DNA of 15,389 nt from Bryobacteraceae bacterium (GTDB lineage Bacteria > Acidobacteriota > Terriglobia > Bryobacterales > Bryobacteraceae), in assembly GCA_030044325.1 (NCBI GenBank), contig JASHWA010000343.1:1-15389 (forward strand). The letters run 5' to 3'. The notes beneath the pieces were generated by a model. That model worked only from the letters and a program-made list of their open reading frames with translations. It searched no databases and was not told the DNA's origin. The position numbers and the translations under genes are program-made. Positions 1 through 6,244 of the stretch are shown here, in pieces. The first letter of the stretch is position 1; each line of letters starts with the position of its first letter.

Positions 1-502
1 AGAATTGTCCGTTCGGCCCCGGGAAAAGCCAGTACGGGTCCTGAGCGCCAGGGATCTTATAGAAGGTCAACGCGCCGGCCAACGTCATCCGGCCGATCTC
101 GCCGGCGGCGACGCTGAACCATAGAGCGCCGTCCGGTCCGGTGACAATATTCTGGGGCTGCACGCCGGTGGGCATGGGGAACTGGGTGATCGCGCCCGAG
201 GTGCTGATGCGGCCGATGTTCGGGACCAGATTGTCATCATCGATAAACCAAAGCGCCCCGTCCGGCCCCGAGACGATACAGCAGGGGTCATAAGCGGGGG
301 ACAAAGCATACTCCGTGATTACGCCGGCGGTGGTGATGCGTCCGATCTTATTCGTTGCATTTTCGGTAAACCACAGCGCGCCGTCAGGGCCGAGCGTGAT
401 GGTGGTGGGCCTGCTCGCGGTCGTCGGCAGGTTGTACTCGGTAAAGGTTTGCGCCGGCACCATCACCGACGCCGTTAGAATCAGAAGCAGGATCCTGGTC
501 AC
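1..502 (-). CDS. Secreted streptogramin-lyase-like (Vgb) beta-propeller protein, partial
   Basis: The reverse strand from a GTG at 502 reads an N-terminal signal peptide (VTRILLLILTASVMVPAQ) followed by repeats of about 40 residues. Each repeat carries GPDGALWF, then a G-R-I-(T/S)-T-x-G-x-I-T core; three copies are visible before the window edge cuts the gene. This is the repeat signature of the virginiamycin B lyase / SMP-30-like propeller family. True Vgb linearises streptogramin B antibiotics, but most homologues in soil bacteria are secreted propellers of unknown substrate, and the catalytic residues would lie outside the window. The GTG is preferred because it gives a clean signal peptide and has an AGGG-type site 8 bases upstream. 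An in-frame ATG at 568 would add 22 residues with no leader character. Function beyond the fold is inferred. Confidence 0.85.
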   Translation of the reverse strand, partial: MTRILLLILTASVMVPAQTFTEYNLPTTASRPTTITLGPDGALWFTENATNKIGRITTAGVITEYALSPAYDPCCIVSGPDGALWFIDDDNLVPNIGRISTSGAITQFPMPTGVQPQNIVTGPDGALWFSVAAGEIGRMTLAGALTFYKIPGAQDPYWLFPGPNGQF

Positions 503-508
503 GACAAA

Positions 509-524
509 GCCCTGCTCACAGGGC
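509..524 (-). promoter_or_regulatory. Hairpin over the ribosome binding site of the Vgb-like gene
   Basis: GCCCTG and CAGGGC form a perfect 6-bp stem around a 4-base loop. Read on the minus strand, the 3' arm contains the CAGGG ribosome-binding-like sequence that precedes the GTG start at 502. If that start is right, the hairpin could limit initiation. If the ATG at 568 is used, this is simply coding sequence. Confidence 0.3.
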
Positions 525-725
525 CGGTGGCACAACCGAACATTCCCGGCGGCGCTTTCACATCGCATTGCGCGGAGGATGAGTGATCACCGTCATGGTG
601 GAAAGAGAAAATCCGATGGATGGCGCCGTGCTGGACGGCGAGGGAAGGCTCTCGGCGAGCTGTTCAGGCTTGCGACCGAGTGTAACGATCGGCGCATTCC
701 TGTCCCTTTGGCAACTCTGCGTGAC

Positions 726-754
726 TCGACGATTCGCGGGCGTTCGAGTAGAAT
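726..754 (+). promoter_or_regulatory. Candidate sigma-70 promoter of the VOC relic
   Basis: TCGACG at 726-731 matches TTGACA at 4 of 6 bases and TAGAAT at 749-754 matches TATAAT at 5 of 6, with a 17-base spacer. The -10 box lies about 70 bases before the ATG at 823. It may be a leftover, since the gene it would drive is broken. Confidence 0.4.
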
Positions 755-822
755 GTTTCTGCAGGGAACGACGCGTCAAGCGATCGTCGCGTGGATCGTT
801 CTGATGCCGCAATAATGATGAC

Positions 823-974
823 ATGAGCGAATCTCTTTTGAGGTTTGCCGGCGTGGAAGTCTACTTCGAAGATCTCGACGCCGCAAAGGAGTTCTACGAA
901 AACATTCTCGGTCTTAAAGTGACCGACGAGGAACCGGGGCACTACACAAGATTGACAGTGGAACGGGCTTCCTC
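823..974 (+). pseudogene. VOC/glyoxalase-family gene relic, frameshifted and 3'-truncated
   Basis: The frame from ATG 823 begins as a typical vicinal-oxygen-chelate (glyoxalase/bleomycin resistance) domain: FAGVEVYFEDLDAAKEFY, then ENILGLKVTDEEPGHYTR. At base 953 the frame breaks. Moving one base forward restores the expected continuation: the phase starting at GAC 954 reads DSGTGFL, so an ancestral HYTRFDSGTGFL has lost one T of a TTT codon. After 974 the resemblance stops, and only about 50 of the usual ~120-130 residues remain. The stop codon of the convergent glycosyltransferase gene lies at 977-979, right at the breakpoint. The open frame running on past 1000 is only the antisense of that gene. 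Non-functional as written. Confidence 0.75.
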
Positions 975-976
975 GG

Positions 977-2635
977 TCAATGTCGTTCCGGAACGATGGA
1001 CGTGCGCCTTAACATATAAAACTCAACATCGAGGTTGTCATGAGGAAACAGTAACTGCGCTCTCCCGTCCTCGGAAGTTTGGAAGGTGGCGATCTTTTCG
1101 TAATCACTTACGAGCCAACTGCGCCCTGTCCGGAGTCCTAGTTCGTATTCGTTTGGCCTTAGGACAACGTAATCGGGATGAAAGTAATCCAGCATGTCGA
1201 GCAGGTTGCGTCCTTGCGGGTGGTCGCGCAGGAACTGCACTACCTGGCGGTTGCACATGCCGGGGAAGGCAAAAACCACGTGCCTCGAGTAATAACCGAT
1301 GTAGCCCAGGGGCTCACAGCCGATGGTCTCGCCGGGGCGCATCACGGCGGCAAGATACATGCCGATTGCCTTCCGTACTCCGTCCTCGACGTACAATTGC
1401 ACGTTCTTTTCGCCGCGGAATGCCTGTGGAGCGGTGATCGCAAGAGAAGCCAGATAGGTGGCGGCCACAATGTACCCGGCAATCGAACGCCACCGACCGG
1501 CAAAATAAACATTCAGTGCTGCATTAAGACCGATACCAGCGGCCAGCACGGCCACGGCAGCCAGCGGAATGCAGTACCAGAGAGCCACAACTGCAACCGG
1601 GAAGAGATAATAGAGGGAATAGACAAGGACAAAGCAGGCAATCGCAAGGGCCGGAAGGGGCTTTCCGCGTAATGCCGTTGCTACACCAAAGACCACAAAC
1701 AATAGGACGATGCAGGAAATCAGTCCATCGGGATCAAGAGCAAAAAACGAATATCCTGTACCGTTGCCTCCGTAGGCCGGACCGAGAATCGCGGCCATGT
1801 AGCGAATGCGGTTCCAGATGAACAACAAAATGGCTCTGTGCGACAGCCCGGTATACCAGCTTCCGAATCCTAACCCTTTAGCCACGACGGTGTTGGGAAG
1901 CGGGCTGCCGTAATACCACGTGGTGAACGCGATCCAGGGGCCGTAGGTGAGCAGTAACATCAGCGCAACGGTTTTCATCGGTTGCAGGTCGCGCTTCTTC
2001 GAGCAGTGCCAACCAAACAGTGCGAGCACGATAAGCACCCAGAAGCCAAGGTCAGGGCGTGCAAGCATGCACAGCCCCAGACCTGTTCCCACCAGAAGCG
2101 GTCTGAGCTCGAAGAGACTATAGATGGAAAGCAGCAGAATTGTCACCGTGATCTGGGTTTCCATGCCTGCCATGCCAAACAGAATCTGCTGGTGCTCGAT
2201 GGCCAGATAACCGCCGATCAGCAGAGTGACGGGAAAAGCCAGACCCAACCGCTCCGAGATGCGCATTGCAAGCCAGACGGTGACGCCGCCGCAAATCGCC
2301 GACACGAACTTGAGCAACGACATCCCCAGGCCGGTACATATCCACTCGCCCAGCAAGGGCACCAATACGTTGAGCGGGCTGGTAAACCCATGCACCGGCG
2401 GACTCCCCGGATCGTAAGTGAGTCCCAGTCCGCGGGCGGCGTTTTCCGCATGTTGAACGGTGATGAGAGCGTCTTCCCAGGTCCGCTGCGTGTAATACCA
2501 GAAGAACAGGCGCAAGGCGACAGCAAAGAAAGCGACGCCGAGAATGACGGTCGATGTCCACGGCGCCTGACGAGCAACCGCGCCTTGCTGGTCAGGCCGT
2601 TGCATATCAGTTGGAATCGCCACGGCCAGAATCAC
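977..2635 (-). CDS. Multi-pass membrane glycosyltransferase, GT-C fold
   Basis: The 552-residue product is a string of hydrophobic helices from about residue 27 to 402, followed by a soluble C-terminal part of ~145 residues. GT-C hallmarks are visible. An acidic pair in the first outer loop (WEDAL, residues 53-57) occupies the usual catalytic place. Conserved loops follow: HGFTSPLN (82-89), LARPDLG (191-197) and YYGSPLPNT (241-249). Such enzymes transfer a sugar from a polyprenyl-phosphate donor to a surface glycan, lipid or protein on the outer side of the membrane; donor and acceptor cannot be read here. The start is a GTG with a weak AGGG 3 to 4 bases upstream; an ATG at 2605 would drop ten residues without changing the first helix. 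It is divergent from the sulfatase-like/sulfotransferase operon, which suggests a shared role in surface glycans (inference). The stop abuts the VOC relic, so the last residues may come from a junction. Confidence 0.85.
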   Translation of the reverse strand: MILAVAIPTDMQRPDQQGAVARQAPWTSTVILGVAFFAVALRLFFWYYTQRTWEDALITVQHAENAARGLGLTYDPGSPPVHGFTSPLNVLVPLLGEWICTGLGMSLLKFVSAICGGVTVWLAMRISERLGLAFPVTLLIGGYLAIEHQQILFGMAGMETQITVTILLLSIYSLFELRPLLVGTGLGLCMLARPDLGFWVLIVLALFGWHCSKKRDLQPMKTVALMLLLTYGPWIAFTTWYYGSPLPNTVVAKGLGFGSWYTGLSHRAILLFIWNRIRYMAAILGPAYGGNGTGYSFFALDPDGLISCIVLLFVVFGVATALRGKPLPALAIACFVLVYSLYYLFPVAVVALWYCIPLAAVAVLAAGIGLNAALNVYFAGRWRSIAGYIVAATYLASLAITAPQAFRGEKNVQLYVEDGVRKAIGMYLAAVMRPGETIGCEPLGYIGYYSRHVVFAFPGMCNRQVVQFLRDHPQGRNLLDMLDYFHPDYVVLRPNEYELGLRTGRSWLVSDYEKIATFQTSEDGRAQLLFPHDNLDVEFYMLRRTSIVPERH

Positions 2636-2651
2636 GCCCTATCGTCAATCA

Positions 2652-2680
2652 GCATTACGCAGCCCGAACAGTCTAGTCAA
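2652..2680 (-). promoter_or_regulatory. Candidate promoter of the GT-C glycosyltransferase
   Basis: On the minus strand TTGACT (2680-2675) matches the -35 consensus at 5 of 6 bases. The hexamer 17 bases downstream, TAATGC (2657-2652), is a poor -10. It would give a leader of about ten bases before the GTG at 2635. A weak call resting on the -35 box. Confidence 0.25.
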
Positions 2681-2735
2681 GGCAGGTTGCTGCCGGCCGC
2701 GACGCAGCGTGGTTGAGCTTCCTGCCGTCGACCCA

Positions 2736-2744
2736 TGCTACAAT
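2736..2744 (+). promoter_or_regulatory. Extended -10 promoter of the three-gene operon
   Basis: TGCTACAAT combines an extended -10 (TGn) with TACAAT, 5 of 6 to consensus. A TTGAGC box at 2713-2718 is 20 bases away, longer than ideal, which the extended -10 could compensate for. Transcription would start near 2751, leaving about 40 bases of leader before the ATG at 2791. Confidence 0.5.
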
Positions 2745-2790
2745 CCTAAATGCTTACGGCGTTCTGTTCGATTACGGATCGGAGGGCTCG

Positions 2791-3027
2791 ATGAAACACC
2801 GTCGGAACATTCCGACCGTTTTTATTGCATCGGTGTTGTGCCTGATATTCCTCACAACGCCGGTATACGCATACAGCGACCCCAACGCGGTGGGGTTGGC
2901 TTCTCAGATCCTGACCCCTCTTCTGATCGCCGCGACGGCCGGCCTTACGTTCCTTAGAAAGCAGGCCGGAGCGGCTCTCGGCAATTTGGCGCGGCGCCTT
3001 CGACCACGCACGAATGCTAAAGGGTGA
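2791..3027 (+). CDS. Small exported membrane protein with YSDPN motif
   Basis: A 78-residue protein. The start at 2791 is chosen over an in-frame ATG at 2713 because GGAGGG (2781-2786) sits just before it and it begins with a clear signal sequence (MKHRRNIPTVFIASVLCLIF then LTTPVYA). A YSDPN motif follows at the predicted cleavage site, then one hydrophobic segment (about residues 40-60) and a basic tail rich in Arg. Short proteins with an exported leader, a Y-x-D-P motif and one membrane helix recur, from my recollection, beside sulfatase-like and polysaccharide genes in several phyla; no function is established that I know of. Its last 14 bases overlap the next gene, so the two are probably translationally coupled, which suggests an accessory or anchoring partner of that enzyme (inference). 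Confidence 0.8.
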   Translation: MKHRRNIPTVFIASVLCLIFLTTPVYAYSDPNAVGLASQILTPLLIAATAGLTFLRKQAGAALGNLARRLRPRTNAKG

Positions 3028-4966
3028 TTTCCGCTCTACCCTCACAGCGCTCTGCTTCCGGTTAACAACGCTCGGGATTGCCGGCTTGATGTTTGCCGAG
3101 TCGCTCCGGTTGTCGAGGGGAGACGTTCAGGGCTGGACATTCTACCTTACGACTGCCGAGGTGGTCTTCGAAGTGGCCGTCCGCCTGGTTTTCGCGGCAC
3201 TCGCCGGGATCGTCGCAGGCACCCTCTGTACCGCGCTTGCCGCACCCTTCCTCTGGCATTTCCGGTCATCGCGTGATCGAATCGCCGGTTGGACAACAAA
3301 GATCTGCGTGATTCTGGTGGCATTCCTCGATTCCGCGTTCGCCTTGTCCATCCTGATAAACATGTTTGCGCCTTCGCTCGGGCCCAGGGTTACAACGGCC
3401 GCTCTCGCAGCCTACCTGTTGAGCTTCGTCGTGGTCCTGTGCTTTCCTCGCGCGCGGCGACAAGTGGTGACCAGTGCCGACGGCTTGCTAAGCGAAAAAA
3501 TTACGCGGCGCACCACCTTGGCAGCAGTCACCGGCGCTGCGGGCATGCTGGCCACCGAATTCGTTCTCAGCAAAACCACGCCAGTAGTAAAGGCAGCTTT
3601 AGCTCCCCAAAGGCGCGCAAGCAATATCCTCGTGGTCAGTTTCGACGCTTTGGGCGCCGAAGATATGTCGCTATACGGATACAAGCTGCCGACCACTCCG
3701 AGTATCGGTGCTTTTGCGAGCAGGGCTACAGTCTTTAAGAACTTCTACTCCAGCTCCACCTTCACCACGGCCAGTGTCGCGAGCATGCTGACCGGGGTGT
3801 ATTCTTCGGAAAACCACGTTTATCAGTTGACCGGGCGGATCCTGGGGGAACCGGCCAGGAGAAACCTGCCCAGCGCCATGCGGGCCGCGGGTTATTCCAC
3901 CGCCGCGTTCATCTCCAATCCGTATGCGTACTTTCTCGCCGACCGCCTCAAAGCGTTTGATGTGCTTCCCGAGCCGACGTTCGAGAAGGCCGGGGTGCAG
4001 CGTTTGTGGAAGGCGACCGGCGCTCTGCACCAGGATTCACCCATCGGGACCCGCGTTGACGAATACCTCGATTTGATGAGCGCATGGAATTCGTTGGGCG
4101 GAATGCGTGATGTTCTATACCTTGAGTTTCCTGCCGAGGAAACCTTCGCGCGGGCGAGGGAAATGCTCGCGCAACTTCCCGACGGGTTTTTCCTGTGGGT
4201 CCATGTGATGACCCCGCATAGCCCCTATCATCCCGCCGCGCCGGAGCGTGGATTATTCATTCCCGACGACCAGTTCCGGAGCTTTGAGTTTGAACAAGAC
4301 GCCGATGAGCTTCTCTTTCCGCATTACGAAGCCGATCAGCAGCCGCGGGTGGATCAGCGGCGCCTGGCATATGACGAGTTCGTCCGGACCGCCGATCGCG
4401 CGTTCGGCGCTTTCATCTCGGACCTCGAAACGAGCGGCAGGTTGCGAAACACAACCGTCATCGTGTCGTCCGATCATGGGGAAAGCTTTGAGGGAGGCGT
4501 CTATCAACACAACCATCAATTTATGACCCGGCCTGAAATCCACGTCCCACTGATCATCCGGACGCCGGGTCAGCAGGAAGGCCGGACGGTTCCGGTTGTA
4601 GCGGATCAGACGGCCCTTGCGCCCACCATCCTCGAACTGGCCGGCCAGCCGAAACCGGATTGGCTCCCCGGCCAGTCGCTGGTCGCATGGCTGAAAGGAA
4701 ATAGCGTTGACGAAAGCGGGTTGGCATTCTGTCAATATCTGGCCAAGAGCAGCGTCTTCGAACCCCCGCGGTACGGAACCGTCGGCGTAATCGACCGGGA
4801 GTACCAATACGTCGTCCTTCTTGCCGGTCAGCGAGGTGTGCTTCGCCCGCTGGGAGAAGCGCAGTTCTGGAACGTCGACCGCGCCGCCCAAAATCCGGCG
4901 CGGGCCGAAGCATTGCGCGCAGCGATCCATTCGCGATTTCCGGATCTAGTCCAAAAATCCGCGTGA
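3014..4966 (+). CDS. Membrane-anchored alkaline-phosphatase/sulfatase-superfamily enzyme
   Basis: 650 residues. The N-terminal part has hydrophobic segments near 13-31, 53-80, 97-119 and 126-146, then a TRRTTLAAVTGAAGML stretch (164-179) that looks like a fifth, re-entering helix. The catalytic domain starts at 204 with NILVVSFDALGAEDMSLYG (metal-binding Asp211). The nucleophile position falls in FTTASVASMLTG (250-261), giving Thr251 and no C-x-P-x-R formylglycine motif. Further metal or active-site motifs are HVMTPHSPY (397-405), SSDHGESFEGG (485-495) and HNHQF (499-503). Threonine at the nucleophile fits phosphoethanolamine/phosphoglycerol-type transferases or phosphodiesterases better than true sulfatases. 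Five helices would place the domain outside the membrane. There is no ribosome binding site; the start overlaps the upstream gene by 14 bases, and the TGA stop overlaps the downstream GTG by 4. Substrate unknown. Confidence 0.85.
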   Translation: MLKGDFRSTLTALCFRLTTLGIAGLMFAESLRLSRGDVQGWTFYLTTAEVVFEVAVRLVFAALAGIVAGTLCTALAAPFLWHFRSSRDRIAGWTTKICVILVAFLDSAFALSILINMFAPSLGPRVTTAALAAYLLSFVVVLCFPRARRQVVTSADGLLSEKITRRTTLAAVTGAAGMLATEFVLSKTTPVVKAALAPQRRASNILVVSFDALGAEDMSLYGYKLPTTPSIGAFASRATVFKNFYSSSTFTTASVASMLTGVYSSENHVYQLTGRILGEPARRNLPSAMRAAGYSTAAFISNPYAYFLADRLKAFDVLPEPTFEKAGVQRLWKATGALHQDSPIGTRVDEYLDLMSAWNSLGGMRDVLYLEFPAEETFARAREMLAQLPDGFFLWVHVMTPHSPYHPAAPERGLFIPDDQFRSFEFEQDADELLFPHYEADQQPRVDQRRLAYDEFVRTADRAFGAFISDLETSGRLRNTTVIVSSDHGESFEGGVYQHNHQFMTRPEIHVPLIIRTPGQQEGRTVPVVADQTALAPTILELAGQPKPDWLPGQSLVAWLKGNSVDESGLAFCQYLAKSSVFEPPRYGTVGVIDREYQYVVLLAGQRGVLRPLGEAQFWNVDRAAQNPARAEALRAAIHSRFPDLVQKSA

Positions 4967-6030
4967 GCCGGCGCTATCTCAACCTGACGGCCGGCGCGTG
5001 GCGGCAACTTCGCCGGAACTGGCGCCCCAGACCCTCTCTCATGCTGCTGTGGCAAACCCTGGCGCCGGGGCCCATTTTTTCCATGGTGGGCACACTCCAG
5101 GAGGCAGTCACGCGCCGGCAACTGGCTCAGGCAAATTACCGCGACGCGGTCGTGATCATCGGGTACTGGCGCTCGGGAACGACGCTGCTGCACGAGTTGC
5201 TGTCGCTCGATGCGCGTTATACGTATCCGACCACGCACGCTTGCATGAACCCGCATCATTTTCTGCTCTCGGAAGCCTCGGCGCTCTCTCGCGGCCGTTC
5301 CACCATCCGGCGGCCGATGGACGAAATGGAGCTTCACGCCGGTTCGCCGCAGGAAGATGAATTCGCACTGCTGTCGCTGGGCGCCCGTTCTCCTTACGAA
5401 GCGCTCCTGTTTCCCATGAACCTGCCGGCGGCTCTGCAGCTCGCCGACCCGCGAGATCTCTCAGCCGGAGACCAACAGCGCTGGCGGACGGTCTTTCTGA
5501 GTTTTCTGGCGGGCGTATCCGCGAGGGGCATGGGCCGTCCCCTGATTCTCAAATCGCCGACTCACGGGTGCCGCATCGCCACTCTTCGCGAACTGCTTCC
5601 GGACGCCCGTTTCGTGCTGATCGTGCGCGACCCCCTCACTAGCTTTGAATCGGTGGTCCGCATGTGGCGCCGAATGTTCGAAACGTACGCGCTGGGGCGG
5701 ATCCCCTCGGAGGAGGAGATCCGCGAAGCGATCCTGGCCGATCGTCCGCGCTTTGAGCGCAAGCTCGCCTCGACCACCCCTGCTCTTCCCCCCAACCGAT
5801 TCACGACGATCACCTACGAGTCCCTGATCGCGAATCCGCCCGAAGTGATCGAACAGCTTTACAAGCGCCTGGAACTCGGGGATTTCAGCACGGTGCGCGA
5901 GGCGGTCGCAGCGGAAACCGCCCGCCGCCGCGGATACCGGGCGAAGGGCACGCTGCCGTCCGATTCATGGCGACGCCGGATCAGCGACGAATGGGCGCCG
6001 ATCCTGACCCGGCACGCAGCCTTGCGTTAA
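4963..6030 (+). CDS. PAPS-dependent sulfotransferase
   Basis: 355 residues, within the range of bacterial Sulfotransfer_3-type enzymes. The 5'-phosphosulfate loop is GYWRSGTTLLHELLS (67-81). The 3'-phosphate site is seen in LKSPTH (196-201) and VRDPLTSFESVVRMW (221-235). These enzymes move a sulfonyl group from PAPS to a hydroxyl or amine of a carbohydrate, lipid or small molecule in the cytoplasm. The GTG start overlaps the stop of the previous gene as GTGA with no separate ribosome binding site, a classic sign of coupled translation. With a sulfatase-superfamily enzyme beside it and a glycosyltransferase opposite, a sulfated surface glycan or glycolipid is the likeliest product (inference). 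No PAPS-synthesis gene is in the window. Confidence 0.9.
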   Translation: MSRRYLNLTAGAWRQLRRNWRPRPSLMLLWQTLAPGPIFSMVGTLQEAVTRRQLAQANYRDAVVIIGYWRSGTTLLHELLSLDARYTYPTTHACMNPHHFLLSEASALSRGRSTIRRPMDEMELHAGSPQEDEFALLSLGARSPYEALLFPMNLPAALQLADPRDLSAGDQQRWRTVFLSFLAGVSARGMGRPLILKSPTHGCRIATLRELLPDARFVLIVRDPLTSFESVVRMWRRMFETYALGRIPSEEEIREAILADRPRFERKLASTTPALPPNRFTTITYESLIANPPEVIEQLYKRLELGDFSTVREAVAAETARRRGYRAKGTLPSDSWRRRISDEWAPILTRHAALR

Positions 6031-6160
6031 ACCCGTTCACTTCGTTCGAGTGGCGTGCCGACTGGAAATCGTTACCATGCGGGATCTGACGAGGGGCGCG
6101 ACCAACGCGCTTCATGACTGTCGCGCCTCCTGCATTCGCCCGAAACGGCCGCGTCGTGGT

Positions 6161-6213
6161 ACCTTTGTTTGTTTCCTTGTCGGGTTCTTTTTTCATTCTG
6201 AGTTTTGTCTTTG
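6161..6213 (+). other. T-rich leader/promoter tract before the NHL protein gene
   Basis: This 53-base stretch is dominated by T on the plus strand and stands out against GC-rich surroundings. A possible -10 (TAGACT, 6220-6225) follows, but no good -35 is spaced correctly. It lies between the sulfotransferase stop and the NHL start; no strong hairpin precedes it that would make it a standard terminator. Confidence 0.35.
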
Positions 6214-6244
6214 CTCGTGTAGACTGATTCCTAAGGGGGACTGG

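Larger units (their letters stand above)
503..822. other. Intergenic region between the Vgb-like gene and the VOC relic
   Basis: About 320 bases between divergent genes. Several short open frames exist on both strands, but none resembles a known protein, has a good ribosome binding site or shows domain-like composition. Visible signals are the hairpin at 509-524 and a sigma-70-like promoter at 726-754 facing the VOC relic. I see no repeats or RNA gene here. Confidence 0.5.

Noticed and set aside
583..590. GTGATCAC palindrome in the first intergenic region
   Set aside because: Too short to be meaningful and not positioned relative to a promoter.
975..1437. Continuation of the VOC reading frame to 1437
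   Set aside because: Beyond 974 the translation is only antisense of the glycosyltransferase and has no VOC character.
1982..2716. Open frame of 244 codons on the plus strand across the glycosyltransferase gene
   Set aside because: Gln/His/Lys-rich, non-protein-like sequence opposite a clear multi-helix membrane protein.
4253..4930. Open frame of 225 codons antisense to the sulfatase-like gene
   Set aside because: The plus frame contains the DHG and HNHQF motifs of the superfamily; the minus frame has no recognisable feature.
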